Of a stretch of DNA of 64,000 bases, positions 1 to 9,000 are shown piece after piece. Made by a program: the position numbers and the translations under genes. Under the pieces are notes generated by a model. It ran no database searches. It saw only the letters and a list, made by a program, of their open reading frames with translations, and was not told where the DNA came from. The stretch is taken from contig CAWEDK010000012.1 in assembly GCA_963807865.1 (NCBI GenBank), forward strand, positions 1-64,000, read 5' to 3'. Each line of letters opens with the position of its first letter. The first letter of the stretch is position 1. Source of the stretch: VAZQ01 sp963807865 (GTDB lineage Bacteria > Pseudomonadota > Alphaproteobacteria > Rhizobiales > Xanthobacteraceae).

Positions 1-41
1 CACCCCTGACCCCTCCCCACCGCTTCGCGGGGGGAGGGGAA
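1..41. repeat. Partial copy of the dispersed C/G-rich palindromic repeat
   Basis: This is the right half of a repeat that recurs at 15295-15451, 18364-18490 and 24616-24789. It shows the same order of blocks: a CACCCCT run, CCCTCCCCACC, a short hairpin (here around CGCTTCGCGG) and a closing GGAGGGGAA. The left half would lie outside the window. It sits between the end of the thiolase gene and the window edge. Confidence 0.7.
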
Positions 42-90
42 CGGCTGCGGCACCGCAGTCAATCCACGTCATCGTCTGCATTCACGCCAA

Positions 91-1299
91 TCACACCCTT
101 TCGATGATGGTGGCGGTGCCCATGCCGGCACCGATACAGAGCGTCACCAGCGCGGTGGCGAGGCCGCGACGCTCGAGTTCGTCGATCACGATGCCGAGGA
201 TCATGGCGCCGGTGGCGCCGAGCGGATGCCCCATCGCGATCGCGCCGCCGTTGACGTTGACCTTGCCGGGATCGAGATCGAACGCCTGCAGATAGCGAAG
301 CACAACCGATGCGAAGGCTTCGTTGATCTCGACTAGATCGATGTCGTCGAGCGTCATGCCGGCCTTGCGCAGGACCTTCTCGGTGACGTCCACCGGTCCG
401 GTCAGCATGATTGCCGGCTCCGAGCCGATATTGGCGAATGCCTTGATTCTCACGCGCGGCTTGAGGCCGGCCTTCTCGCCCGCCTCCCGGCTGCCGATCA
501 GCACCGCGGCCGCGCCGTCGACGATGCCGGACGAATTGCCGGCGTGGTGCACATGATTGACTGCCTCGATCTCGGGATGCGCCTGCGTCGCGACCGCGTC
601 GAAGCCGCCGAGCGCGCCCATCTGCACGAACGACGGTTTGAGCTGGCCGAGCGACTGCATGGTGGTCGAGGGCCGCATATGTTCGTCGCGATCCAGCAGC
701 GTGATGCCGTTGACGTCCTTCACCTTGATGACCGAGCGGGCGAAGCGGCCGTCATCCCACGCGGCGGCCGCGCGTTTCTGGCTCTCGACCGCGTAGGCGT
801 CACAGTCATCGCGGGAAAAGCCGTACTTGGTGGCGATCAGGTCGGCCGAGATGCCCTGCGGCATGAAGTAGGTTTTGACCGCCAGCGATGGATCCATCGG
901 CCAGGCACCGCCCGCGGCGCCGATTCCGACCCGGCTCATGGATTCGACACCGCCGCCGATCGTCATCTCGTGCTGGCCGGCCATGATCTCGGCCGCGGCG
1001 AAGTTCACCGCATCGAGGCCCGACGCGCAGAACCGGTTGATCTGCACCCCCGGCACGCCATTGCCGTAGTCCGCCAAGAGCCCGGCCGCCCGCGCGATGT
1101 CGCCCCCCGCCTCGCCGATCGGATCGACGCAACCCAGCACAATGTCGTCGACCAGCGCGGGATCGAGCGCGTTGCGGTCCTTCACCGCAGCGAGGGTCTG
1201 CGCCGCCAGATTGAGCGCGGTCACCTCGTGCAGCGAGCCGTCGGCCTTGCCGCGGCCGCGCGGCGTCCGCACGTGATCGTAGATGAAGGCGTCAGCCAT
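91..1299 (-). CDS. Acetyl-CoA C-acetyltransferase (thiolase family)
   Basis: A 402-residue thiolase, the usual family length. It would condense two acetyl-CoA or cleave 3-ketoacyl-CoA in the cytoplasm. The nucleophilic Cys91 lies in NRFCASGLD, His358 in GHPLGATGA and the second catalytic Cys388 in CIGAGMG. NEAFA, another thiolase signature, precedes the histidine motif. The reading frame stays open far upstream, but the residues before the ATG at 1299 are antisense to the neighbouring ATPase gene, so the short form starting MADAFIYD is chosen. It is divergent from the Clp-type ATPase and not in an obvious operon. An acyl-CoA dehydrogenase 3 kb away fits fatty-acid breakdown, but the sequence does not separate a degradative from a biosynthetic (PhaA-like) role. 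Confidence 0.93.
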   Translation of the reverse strand: MADAFIYDHVRTPRGRGKADGSLHEVTALNLAAQTLAAVKDRNALDPALVDDIVLGCVDPIGEAGGDIARAAGLLADYGNGVPGVQINRFCASGLDAVNFAAAEIMAGQHEMTIGGGVESMSRVGIGAAGGAWPMDPSLAVKTYFMPQGISADLIATKYGFSRDDCDAYAVESQKRAAAAWDDGRFARSVIKVKDVNGITLLDRDEHMRPSTTMQSLGQLKPSFVQMGALGGFDAVATQAHPEIEAVNHVHHAGNSSGIVDGAAAVLIGSREAGEKAGLKPRVRIKAFANIGSEPAIMLTGPVDVTEKVLRKAGMTLDDIDLVEINEAFASVVLRYLQAFDLDPGKVNVNGGAIAMGHPLGATGAMILGIVIDELERRGLATALVTLCIGAGMGTATIIERV

Positions 1300-1385
1300 G
1301 GCGCTTTCCCAACATGAACCGGCTCCCTCGGAGCTGGGAGCAATTGTCGTCGTCAAATCTTTTCTGCCATAATTCCACGCAAATA

Positions 1386-1409
1386 AGGAGTGCTCAGAGG
1401 AGTGCTCAG
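1386..1409 (+). repeat. 12-bp tandem duplication at the ATPase gene start
   Basis: Two perfect tandem copies of AGGAGTGCTCAG lie at 1386-1397 and 1398-1409. Each contains a Shine-Dalgarno-like GGAG and an in-frame GTG. The first GGAG is 11 bases before the second GTG (1402), so the duplication decides which start codon of the downstream ATPase can be used. Confidence 0.75.
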
Positions 1410-4173
1410 AAACTTGGCCCTCATGGAATACGGCAGCGTTCTCGAAGAGGGGCAGGATTTCGCCGAGGCCGCGCAGCGCGCCCGTGCACCGCTGTTCCGC
1501 GACGCCGAAATCCAGGCCGCGCTGGACGCGCTCCAGGCGACGAAGTCCGTGATCCTGGTCGGGCCGCTCGGCGTCGGCAAGACCACGGTGCTGGAAGGCG
1601 TCGCCCAGCGGATCGAGGCGGATATCGGTGCCGGCATCCGCCGGTTGACGACCGCGCAGATCATGTCGGGCACCCGCTATCTCGGCGAATGGGAGTCCAA
1701 GCTCACCCGGCTGATGACGGAATGCGAGCAGTCCAACGTCGTGCTCAATATCGTGGACGTCTGGAACCTGCCGACGGTCGGCACCACCGCGCAAAGCAAG
1801 GCGAACCTGCTGGATGCGATGCGTCCGCGGCTGGCCGACGGACGCCTGCGGGTGATCAGCGAGGCGACCGCCGAGCAGATTCAGGAGATGCACCGCTTTC
1901 CGAAGTTCGTCTCGCTGTTCGAAATCGTCCGGATCGAGCCATTGTCCGCCGCCGAACTGCGAGCCGTCGTGGACAGCGAAGCGAACGCGATCGAACTCGC
2001 GGTCGAGCCGGAGGCCCGCGATCGCCTGTTCGAGTTGTGCAACACCTTTCATGCCGCACAAGCCGGCCCGGGTGCCGCGCTCGAACTGCTGCGGAAGGTG
2101 CGCGATTATCGCGAGCAAAAGCTCGCCGTCGGCGAAGAGGGCGAAGTGACCCCGCTCTTCGTCGAAAAGGTTTTCGCCATCCACAGCGGCTTGCCGCTGT
2201 TCGTGGTGTCACGATCCGCCGGCAAGCCCGCGGCGCAAATCCGCGACTGGTTTCGTGAGCGGATCATCGGCCAGGAAGCCGCGATCGAAGCCGTGGTCGA
2301 GATGATCGCCTTCTACAAGGCGCGGCTGCACGACACCGGAAAGCCGGTCGGTTCGTTCCTGTTCGTCGGCCCGACCGGAGTCGGCAAGACCGAAATGGCA
2401 CGCGCGCTGGCGGAGTTCTTCTTCGGCAGCGATCGCCGCATGCTGCGGTTCGACATGTCGGAGTTCACCGACTTCCACTCGTTCGAAATGCTGGTCGGCT
2501 CGGCGCAGGCGTCACCCGAGCGCCCTGCCCGGCTGATCGATCCGGTGCGGATTCAGCCGTTCCAGGTGCTGTTGTTCGATGAGCTGGAAAAGGCGCACCG
2601 CAACATCCAGGATCTGTTCCTGCAGTTGCTCGACGAAGGCCGCCTGACGACGCCCAAAGGCGAGACGGTGAGCTTCCGCAACACCATCATCGTCGCCACA
2701 TCGAACGTCGGCGCGTTCGAGGGCATGACGACCGCGATCGGCTTTGGCGGCAAGAACGACGGCTATGATGCCGACAAGGCGATGAGCGCCATCGAGGCGC
2801 ATTTCCGGCCGGAGTTCCTCAACCGCTTTCAGCACGTCGTGCTGTTTCATCCGCTCACGCAGGAGCAGGCCGCGAAAATCGCCCGCGCCGACCTGCAGGC
2901 CACGCTGAGGCGCGAGGGCATCACGGGGCGCAACCTGATCGTCGACGTGCATGACGACGTCATCGACCACGTCTTGGCGGTCGGCTTCAATCCGCGCTAC
3001 GGCGGCCGGGGCATCAAGCGCGAGTTGCGGAGGCAGGTGATCCTGCCGATTGCCACGCTGCTGATGGAGCGCGCACCAGAGCCAGGCTCGCTGATCGACG
3101 TCGGCGTGCAGGACGGCCGCGTGCGGGTGCGGGTGGTGGATACCCCGGACAGTCTGCACGCCAAAGCCGAGAAGGCGCCGATCCGCACCCGCAGCGGCGA
3201 CCGCCTGACGCGGCCCGAGATCGTCGAGCGCATCGCGATCGCGCAGGGACATTGCGAACAGATCGCGCGCGACGCCGATATCGCGCGCCTGCGCGCCACC
3301 ATCGAGGAGATCGACGCCACCCGCCAGCAGCCGGCGTTCTGGCACGATCCCGACAGTGCCGCCGGCGTCCTGGCGCAGCACACACGCGCGCTTGAAACCG
3401 TGGCGCGGATCGAGCGGTTGCAGGACCGCGCGCAAGGCATGGCGCGCACGATCAAATCCGCCACCACGCGCGCGGACCTGGCGCGGCTGTCCGACGGTCT
3501 GCTGCAGATCGAGGCCGCAGTCGAGGCGGCCCGGCGCGAAATCGTCACCATGGGACCGGACGGCTACTGGGACGCGCTGGTCGAGATCGCACCGGTCGGC
3601 GCCGCCGCACCGGCGCGCGATCTGCTGTTCAAGCTGTACCACGACTGGGCGCGGGACCGGCGCATGGACGCCGTGATGCTGCGCGAACCGCTGGCGTCGG
3701 ATGAGCCCGTGGCGCTGGCGCTGCGCGGCCACTTCGCCCACGGCTACCTCAAGAGCGAAGCGGGCCACCATCGGATACGTCAGCAGGATAAGAGCGCGGT
3801 CGCGCGCGTCACTGTCGCACCACTCTCGCCAGTGTCGCAACCTGTCGAATTCAGCGAGCAGCGTGCGCTCAAGTCGTCCGGACAGTTCGGCGGCAAGATC
3901 AGGTCACGCGTGGTTGCGCTGGGCGGCAAGCTGGTTCTGCAGAACGCGTCGACGCTGAGCGAGAACCGCGAGCTTGCCCGCGACATCGCACCGAGCTGGC
4001 CGCGCGAGCAGCCGCCGACCGCCGAGCGGGTACGGCTCTATGATCTCGACGGCTTTCTGGTGCGCGACTATCTCACGGGCGCGGACTTTACCCGCAAGGA
4101 CATCCTGAGCCCGAAACCGTTCCACGATCTGCTGTGCGCGCGCGTCGACAAGGCGGCGGAGGGCCACAAATAA
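1390..4173 (+). CDS. Clp/Hsp100-type AAA+ ATPase fused to a release factor 2-like C-terminal region
   Basis: Up to 927 residues; starts at 1390 (GTG), 1402 (GTG) and 1423 (ATG) are all possible, and 1402 has the best-placed GGAG. There is no Clp N-terminal repeat domain. AAA module 1 has Walker A GPLGVGKT (58-65) and a pore-like YLG, but a weak Walker B (VVLNIVD). Module 2 is canonical: GPTGVGKT (327-334), LLFDELEKAH, ATSN sensor 1, FLNRF arginine finger and a D2-small domain to about 580, with an IGF tripeptide at 450-452 where ClpP-binding loops lie. Residues about 630-920 follow RF2: a helical PCRF-like part (PAFWHDPDSA), YLKSEAGHHRI matching RF2's YGWLRTETGVHRL, then SSGQFGGK where RF2 has SSGAGGQ, and a tail resembling VRxYxLxxxxVKDxRTG. 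The SPF codon-recognition and GGQ catalytic tripeptides are both missing. I infer an unfoldase docked on ribosomes or stalled complexes; no function is proven. Confidence 0.85.
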   Translation: MLRGVLRNLALMEYGSVLEEGQDFAEAAQRARAPLFRDAEIQAALDALQATKSVILVGPLGVGKTTVLEGVAQRIEADIGAGIRRLTTAQIMSGTRYLGEWESKLTRLMTECEQSNVVLNIVDVWNLPTVGTTAQSKANLLDAMRPRLADGRLRVISEATAEQIQEMHRFPKFVSLFEIVRIEPLSAAELRAVVDSEANAIELAVEPEARDRLFELCNTFHAAQAGPGAALELLRKVRDYREQKLAVGEEGEVTPLFVEKVFAIHSGLPLFVVSRSAGKPAAQIRDWFRERIIGQEAAIEAVVEMIAFYKARLHDTGKPVGSFLFVGPTGVGKTEMARALAEFFFGSDRRMLRFDMSEFTDFHSFEMLVGSAQASPERPARLIDPVRIQPFQVLLFDELEKAHRNIQDLFLQLLDEGRLTTPKGETVSFRNTIIVATSNVGAFEGMTTAIGFGGKNDGYDADKAMSAIEAHFRPEFLNRFQHVVLFHPLTQEQAAKIARADLQATLRREGITGRNLIVDVHDDVIDHVLAVGFNPRYGGRGIKRELRRQVILPIATLLMERAPEPGSLIDVGVQDGRVRVRVVDTPDSLHAKAEKAPIRTRSGDRLTRPEIVERIAIAQGHCEQIARDADIARLRATIEEIDATRQQPAFWHDPDSAAGVLAQHTRALETVARIERLQDRAQGMARTIKSATTRADLARLSDGLLQIEAAVEAARREIVTMGPDGYWDALVEIAPVGAAAPARDLLFKLYHDWARDRRMDAVMLREPLASDEPVALALRGHFAHGYLKSEAGHHRIRQQDKSAVARVTVAPLSPVSQPVEFSEQRALKSSGQFGGKIRSRVVALGGKLVLQNASTLSENRELARDIAPSWPREQPPTAERVRLYDLDGFLVRDYLTGADFTRKDILSPKPFHDLLCARVDKAAEGHK

Positions 4174-4339
4174 ATCTTCAAAACCTATTCGAGTTGAGTG
4201 GCCGACACGGTCCGCGATGGCGAACGCCTCGCACACGGTGCTGCTTTCCCCTTCCAATCTACCGACCGCGTGATGGCGATCACATCGAATCAAACCGATG
4301 CCGGCGCAAGACGGTGGTCATCGTCCAGAGGAGAAAGAC

Positions 4340-4522
4340 ATGATCACCGCGATGGCAGCGACCGCGAACCAAGCCTCTATTCGACGCCGGACAGGCATCG
4401 ACCACATGAAAGAGCAGTGCGGGAAGGCGGCGGCCGACGCCCGGATGCCGGAGGTTGTCGTCGTCGCGCCGCAGGACCCTGATGCCCTGCCCGGACGCGG
4501 GCGATGGGCTGAGTGCTATTAG
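4340..4522 (+). CDS. Possible small protein of unknown function
   Basis: A 60-residue reading frame with a good ribosome binding site (GAGGAGAAAG, four bases before the ATG). It fills the gap between the ATPase gene and the convergent acyl-CoA dehydrogenase gene. Two Cys-containing segments and a VVVV stretch are visible but no recognised domain. It may be a real short gene translated with the ATPase mRNA or only a chance frame in GC-rich DNA. The rest of 4174-4542 holds nothing I recognise. Confidence 0.3.
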   Translation: MITAMAATANQASIRRRTGIDHMKEQCGKAAADARMPEVVVVAPQDPDALPGRGRWAECY

Positions 4523-4542
4523 CGCTCTTGCGCTCGCGACTT

Positions 4543-5700
4543 TCACAGACTGCGGGCGATGATCACCTTCATGATCTCGTTCGAGCCGGCATAGATGCGC
4601 ATCACGCGGGCATCGCGGTAAAGGTGCGAGATCGGAAACTCGTCCATGTAGCCGTAACCGCCGAACAGTTGCAGGCAGCGATCGATGATCTTGCCCTGAA
4701 GGTCGGTGGTCCAATACTTCGCCATCGACGCCGTCACGGTGTCGAGCTCGCCCTTGAGATAGCGCTCGATGCAATGGTCGTGGAACACGCGCGAAATGGT
4801 CGCCTCGGACTTGCACTCCGCCAGCACGAACTGGGTGTTCTGAAAATCCATGATCGGCTTGCCGAACGCCTTGCGCTCCTTGACGTAGGGAACGGTCAAC
4901 GCAAGCGCCCGCTCGATCATCGCCTGGGCGTGCACCACAACGATCAGGCGTTCGCGCGGCAGGTCCTTCATGAGCTGCGCGAACCCCTGCCCTTCCTCGG
5001 CGCCGAGCAGGTTCTCGGGCGGCAGCTTGACGTCGTCGAAGAACAGCTCGGACGTGTCGGCAGAATCCATGCCGAGCTTCTTGAGCTTGCGGCCGCGGCG
5101 GAAGCCCGGCGCGTTGTCGCTCTCGACCACCATGAGCGAGACGCCCCTGGCGCCGGCCGCAGGATCGGTCTTGGCGACGACGACGATCAGGTTGGCGTGC
5201 TGGCCGTTGGTGATGAAGGTCTTGGAGCCGTTAAGCACATAGCCGTTGCCAGACTTCTTCGCCGTCGTGCGCACGCCCTGCAGGTCGGATCCGGTGCCGG
5301 GCTCGCTCATCGCCACGGCGCCGACCAGTTCTCCGGTCACGAGCTTCGGCAGCCAGCGGCGCTTTTGCTCCTCGGTGCCGTAGTGGAGAATGTAGGGCGC
5401 CACGATGCCGGAATGGAGCGGCGCGCCGAACAAGTCGAAGCCCGCGAGGCTCAATTCGCGGTTGATCACCGCCTCATGCGCGAAGGTGCCGCCGGCGCCG
5501 CCGTACTGCTCGGGAATCGCCGGGCAAAGGAGCCCCGCCGCGCCGGCCTGCGTCCAGACTTCGCGGCCGTACATGCTCTCGTCGTTCCAGCGAGCGATAT
5601 GCGGCACAAACTCCGCATCGATAAAGCGGCGGGCCTGGTCCTCAAGCATCACGAGGTCCTCGGTCATCCACGCCGGGCGGGGAATATTCAGCGCATCCAT
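4543..5700 (-). CDS. Acyl-CoA dehydrogenase
   Basis: A 385-residue FAD-dependent acyl-CoA dehydrogenase of normal length, catalysing alpha,beta-dehydrogenation of acyl-CoA thioesters in the cytoplasm. The N-terminal helical domain is followed by the flavin/substrate signature VGAVAMSEPGTGSDL, the beta-domain (KTFITNGQHA) and the C-terminal helical domain with RKAFGKPI, FGGYGYMDEFP and the closing RIYAGSNEIM. Start: ATG at 5700 preceded by AGGAAGGGACAC. The frame is open upstream but those residues are Arg/Pro-rich and family-atypical. It is a single gene facing the ATPase gene; the substrate cannot be told from sequence. Confidence 0.93.
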   Translation of the reverse strand: MDALNIPRPAWMTEDLVMLEDQARRFIDAEFVPHIARWNDESMYGREVWTQAGAAGLLCPAIPEQYGGAGGTFAHEAVINRELSLAGFDLFGAPLHSGIVAPYILHYGTEEQKRRWLPKLVTGELVGAVAMSEPGTGSDLQGVRTTAKKSGNGYVLNGSKTFITNGQHANLIVVVAKTDPAAGARGVSLMVVESDNAPGFRRGRKLKKLGMDSADTSELFFDDVKLPPENLLGAEEGQGFAQLMKDLPRERLIVVVHAQAMIERALALTVPYVKERKAFGKPIMDFQNTQFVLAECKSEATISRVFHDHCIERYLKGELDTVTASMAKYWTTDLQGKIIDRCLQLFGGYGYMDEFPISHLYRDARVMRIYAGSNEIMKVIIARSL

Positions 5701-5911
5701 GTGTCCCTTCCTCCGTTTCGGGACCTTACAGGGTGCGGCCGATCGCGGCGAGTGGACCGGACCGGTACGTTTCATGGCGCAGCGGGATGGCGCGTCTGCG
5801 AGAGCCGCCATCCAACGCGTCCTCTCCCGGACACTCCGGTAGCCCACTAATGTGCTGTAACGGTCACACCCGGCGCATGGCCACGGACTGTCGATGCCGT
5901 TACGGCCTCTG

Positions 5912-5927
5912 TTAATCGCGTATTAAC
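5912..5927 (+). promoter_or_regulatory. CtrA-binding box upstream of the PodJ-like gene
   Basis: An exact TTAA-N7-TTAAC match (TTAA at 5912-5915, TTAA at 5923-5926) in the 350-bp intergenic region, about 125 bp before the polar-organiser-like gene. TTAA-N7-TTAA is the established full binding site of the alphaproteobacterial cell-cycle regulator CtrA, and AT-rich blocks of this kind are rare in this GC-rich window. Nothing else recognisable was found in 5701-6049. Confidence 0.65.
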
Positions 5928-6049
5928 CCTGAACGGCAAAAACTGATGACCGGGGCAGCGGGGCACCCGTCGACATCATCTACTCGTTAGCGGCGACCTC
6001 ACGGGTTGACCAAGGTGCCGCGCTTCGGGTCGGGCATTTGGATGCGGGT

Positions 6050-9000
6050 ATGAAATCTGGCGCGCGATGGCACGTGCGAGGCATCCGGCAGCAGGCGCGC
6101 GAAACCGCGCGCGAGGCGGCCCGTCGCTCCGGTATGTCGGTTGGTCAGTGGCTCGACGCGGTCATCATCGATACGGCACTGGAAAGCGGGATCGCATTGC
6201 CGCCGCAGCCGCGCCCGTACGATCTGCCGCGCGACTATCCGGAACGCAGCAGCGCGCCGGCACAGCCGACCCGGCCCACCGAGCCCTTCAATCCGCCGCC
6301 GTTCGCGAACGGCGAATTCATTCCCGGAACATCCGGCACGACGCCTAGCTATTCGGTCCGATACCCCGATCTGGGTTCGGCTCCGTACCTACGGCAGAGC
6401 TTCCCCGCTCCCGAGCCCCGCTTTGAAGACCGCCCGAGCTGGTCGCCGGACGACCGGCCGGCGACGACCGCAAGGTTCGCCGACGAGGGCCTTGCCGAGG
6501 TCAAGGAACGCCTGGACAGCCTCGCCCAAAAACTCGCCGACGACCGCGGGTTGGCGGGCGTCAACGACCGCCTGGAGAGCCTGACCAGCAAGCTTGCGCA
6601 GGACAACGGGCTCGCCGGGGTCAAGGAACGTCTCGACAGCCTGACTCACAAGCTTGCCCAGGACGATGGGCTGGTCGAGATCAACGGCCGCCTCGACAAC
6701 CTGACCAGTCAGCTTGAATCGATGGCGCGCCAGAACGTCACGAACGCGCAGACCTCGCCGCAGCCGGATCCCACGAACCAGGTGGCCGAGGTCATCTCCA
6801 AGCTCGACCGCAGGCTCGACGAAATGGTCGCCGACAATCGCTCCGCCAGGAGCGAGATCGAGCAGCGCCTTCACGCGGTCAACCGCGCGGTCGCTGATCT
6901 CGGCGTCGAACCGCGACGGCCGCGTGGCGCCTCCGCTTCGGCGACGCCGCTCGACCAGGCGCTGTTCGAGATCGCCGACCGCCAGCGGGCGCTCGACGGC
7001 CTTCCGGAGGCATCCGCTCCAGACAGTCAGGCGGCAACGGCGGCGGACTCGCTGCCGCGGGCGCGGACTCAGGGGTTCGCCGGACTGGAGCATCAGCTTC
7101 GTCAGATCAATGCACAGATCGGCGCGTTCAACCGTCCCTGCGGCCTCGACAGCGCGGTCGAACTCCTGCGCGACGATCTCGCGGAGATCGGCGTCATGCT
7201 GCAGGAAGCGATGCCGCGGCAGGCCATCGAGGCGCTCGAAGCGGAGATGCGCAAGCTGTCCGAACGCATCGAGCAGACGCGGGAAGCCGGCGCCGGCGGC
7301 GTGTCCCTCACCGGCATCGAACGCGGCCTCGCCGAGGTCCGCGACGCCCTGCGCGTGCTTACGCCGGCCGAAAACCTCGCGGGTCTCGGCGAGACCGTGC
7401 AAGAGCTCGCGGACAAGGTCGACCTGATCGCCGCCAACAGCCAGGATCCGGCCGCGCTCAAGCAACTCGAAGGCGCGATCGTCGCCATGCGGAGCATCGT
7501 CACCCACGTCGCCTCGAATGACGCGCTGGCGAATCTCACCGCCGAGGTGCGGGCGCTCTCGGCCAAGGTCGACCAGGCGGCCGGTCCTTCCGGCGACTCC
7601 GACGTGCTGGCCACGATGGAACTGCGCATCGCCAAGCTCGCCGACGCGCTGGAAGCGCGCAACCGCGACGGCCAGGGCGTTCCCCCCGAAATCGGGACGG
7701 TGGTCGCGGGTCTGGTCGACAAGATCGAGCGCATTCAGCACACGCGCGGCGATGAAACGGCGCTCAGTCATCTCGAGGATCGCATCGCCAATCTGGTGCA
7801 GAAGCTCGACGCTTCCGACCACCGGCTCAATCATCTCGAGGCGATCGAGCGGGGCCTCGCCGAACTCGTGACTCACCTGGAGCGTCAGCGCCAGTCTGCC
7901 CCTTCCCGTGCGACGTCCGAGCCCGCGCCTGAGGTCGACGCGCTCCTGCGCGATGTCACCGGCCTCAAGCAGATGGAGCGCCAGACTCAGGATTCGCTGG
8001 AAGCGGTGCATGGCGCGCTCGAAAGCGTGGTCGACCGCCTCGCCACGATCGAAACCGACATTCGCGACCGGATCAACCAAGCGGTGAGCGCGGTCGTCGC
8101 CCCAAAGATGGCATCGAGCGTACCCGAGGCGGCTCCGGTCGCGACCGGGCGGGCTGCGGTCATGCCCGTCACACCCATGCCCGTCACGCCCACGCCCGTC
8201 GGCCTCTCGGCTGCTGAGCGTCCACCGGCCGAGGACACCACCGCGCGCGAGGTGCGGACCGCCGAACCGAAGGTGGAAAGCCGCGACGAGGCCCCGGCTG
8301 TTCTCTCCCCCTCCGACACGAAGGCTTCGGACAAGGCTCCCGCGCCGCCGGCCAATCCGCTTTCGCCCACGTCCAGTCTTTCGCCGGCGGCTCCCGACAC
8401 GGTCGCCTTCGGAACCACGCCGCTGCGGGCCAGCGCGCCGGTCGCGGCCGAACGCCGGCCGATCGATCCCAATCTGCCGCCCGATCATCCGCTCGAACCG
8501 GGCGTATCGCGCAGCCGCTATCCGGGATCGCCCACGGATCGTATCGCCGCATCCGAGGCAGCGCTCGGACTGGTGAAACCGCCGGTCATTGCTGACCCGG
8601 CGGGAAAATCGAACTTTATCGCCGCCGCCCGACGCGCCGCGCAGGCCGCTACCAGCGAACCGCCCGTTCGCAGCTTCATGCGCACGTCCGAGGCTGCTGC
8701 GCCGAAGACCTCGACCACACCCACCATGTTCCCCAGCCTTAGCCTTATCCGCAAACATGCGCGCTTGCTGATCATCGGCGCGAGCGTGCTCGCGATCGTG
8801 CTGGGTTCGGTCCATATTGCGGTGAACTGGCTGGCCGACGAGCCGGAGGCCGGAAAGCGCGGGCAGACCGCGACCTCCCCGTCGTATGGCGCCGAATCGG
8901 TCCGCAGCGATCCGTCCGCCGCGCCGCGCGCCTCCCACGAGGCGTTACCGACACTTGCCGCAGAGGCGCAGTCCGTGCTCGCGCCAGTGCCTGGCTTTCC

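Noticed and set aside
1300..2184. N-terminal extension of the thiolase frame
   Set aside because: It reads antisense through the ATPase gene; relatives start at MADAFIYD.
2512..3840. Long minus-strand open frame (442 codons)
   Set aside because: Antisense to the ATPase-RF2 fusion, whose motifs are unmistakable; the translation is His/Arg/Asp-rich without any domain.
3870..3960. Active release-factor function of the fusion protein
   Set aside because: GGQ reads GGK and the SPF site is missing, so peptide release by the normal mechanism is unlikely.
6389..8938. 849-codon minus-strand frame
   Set aside because: Mirror of the PodJ-like gene; Arg/Gly-rich low-information translation.
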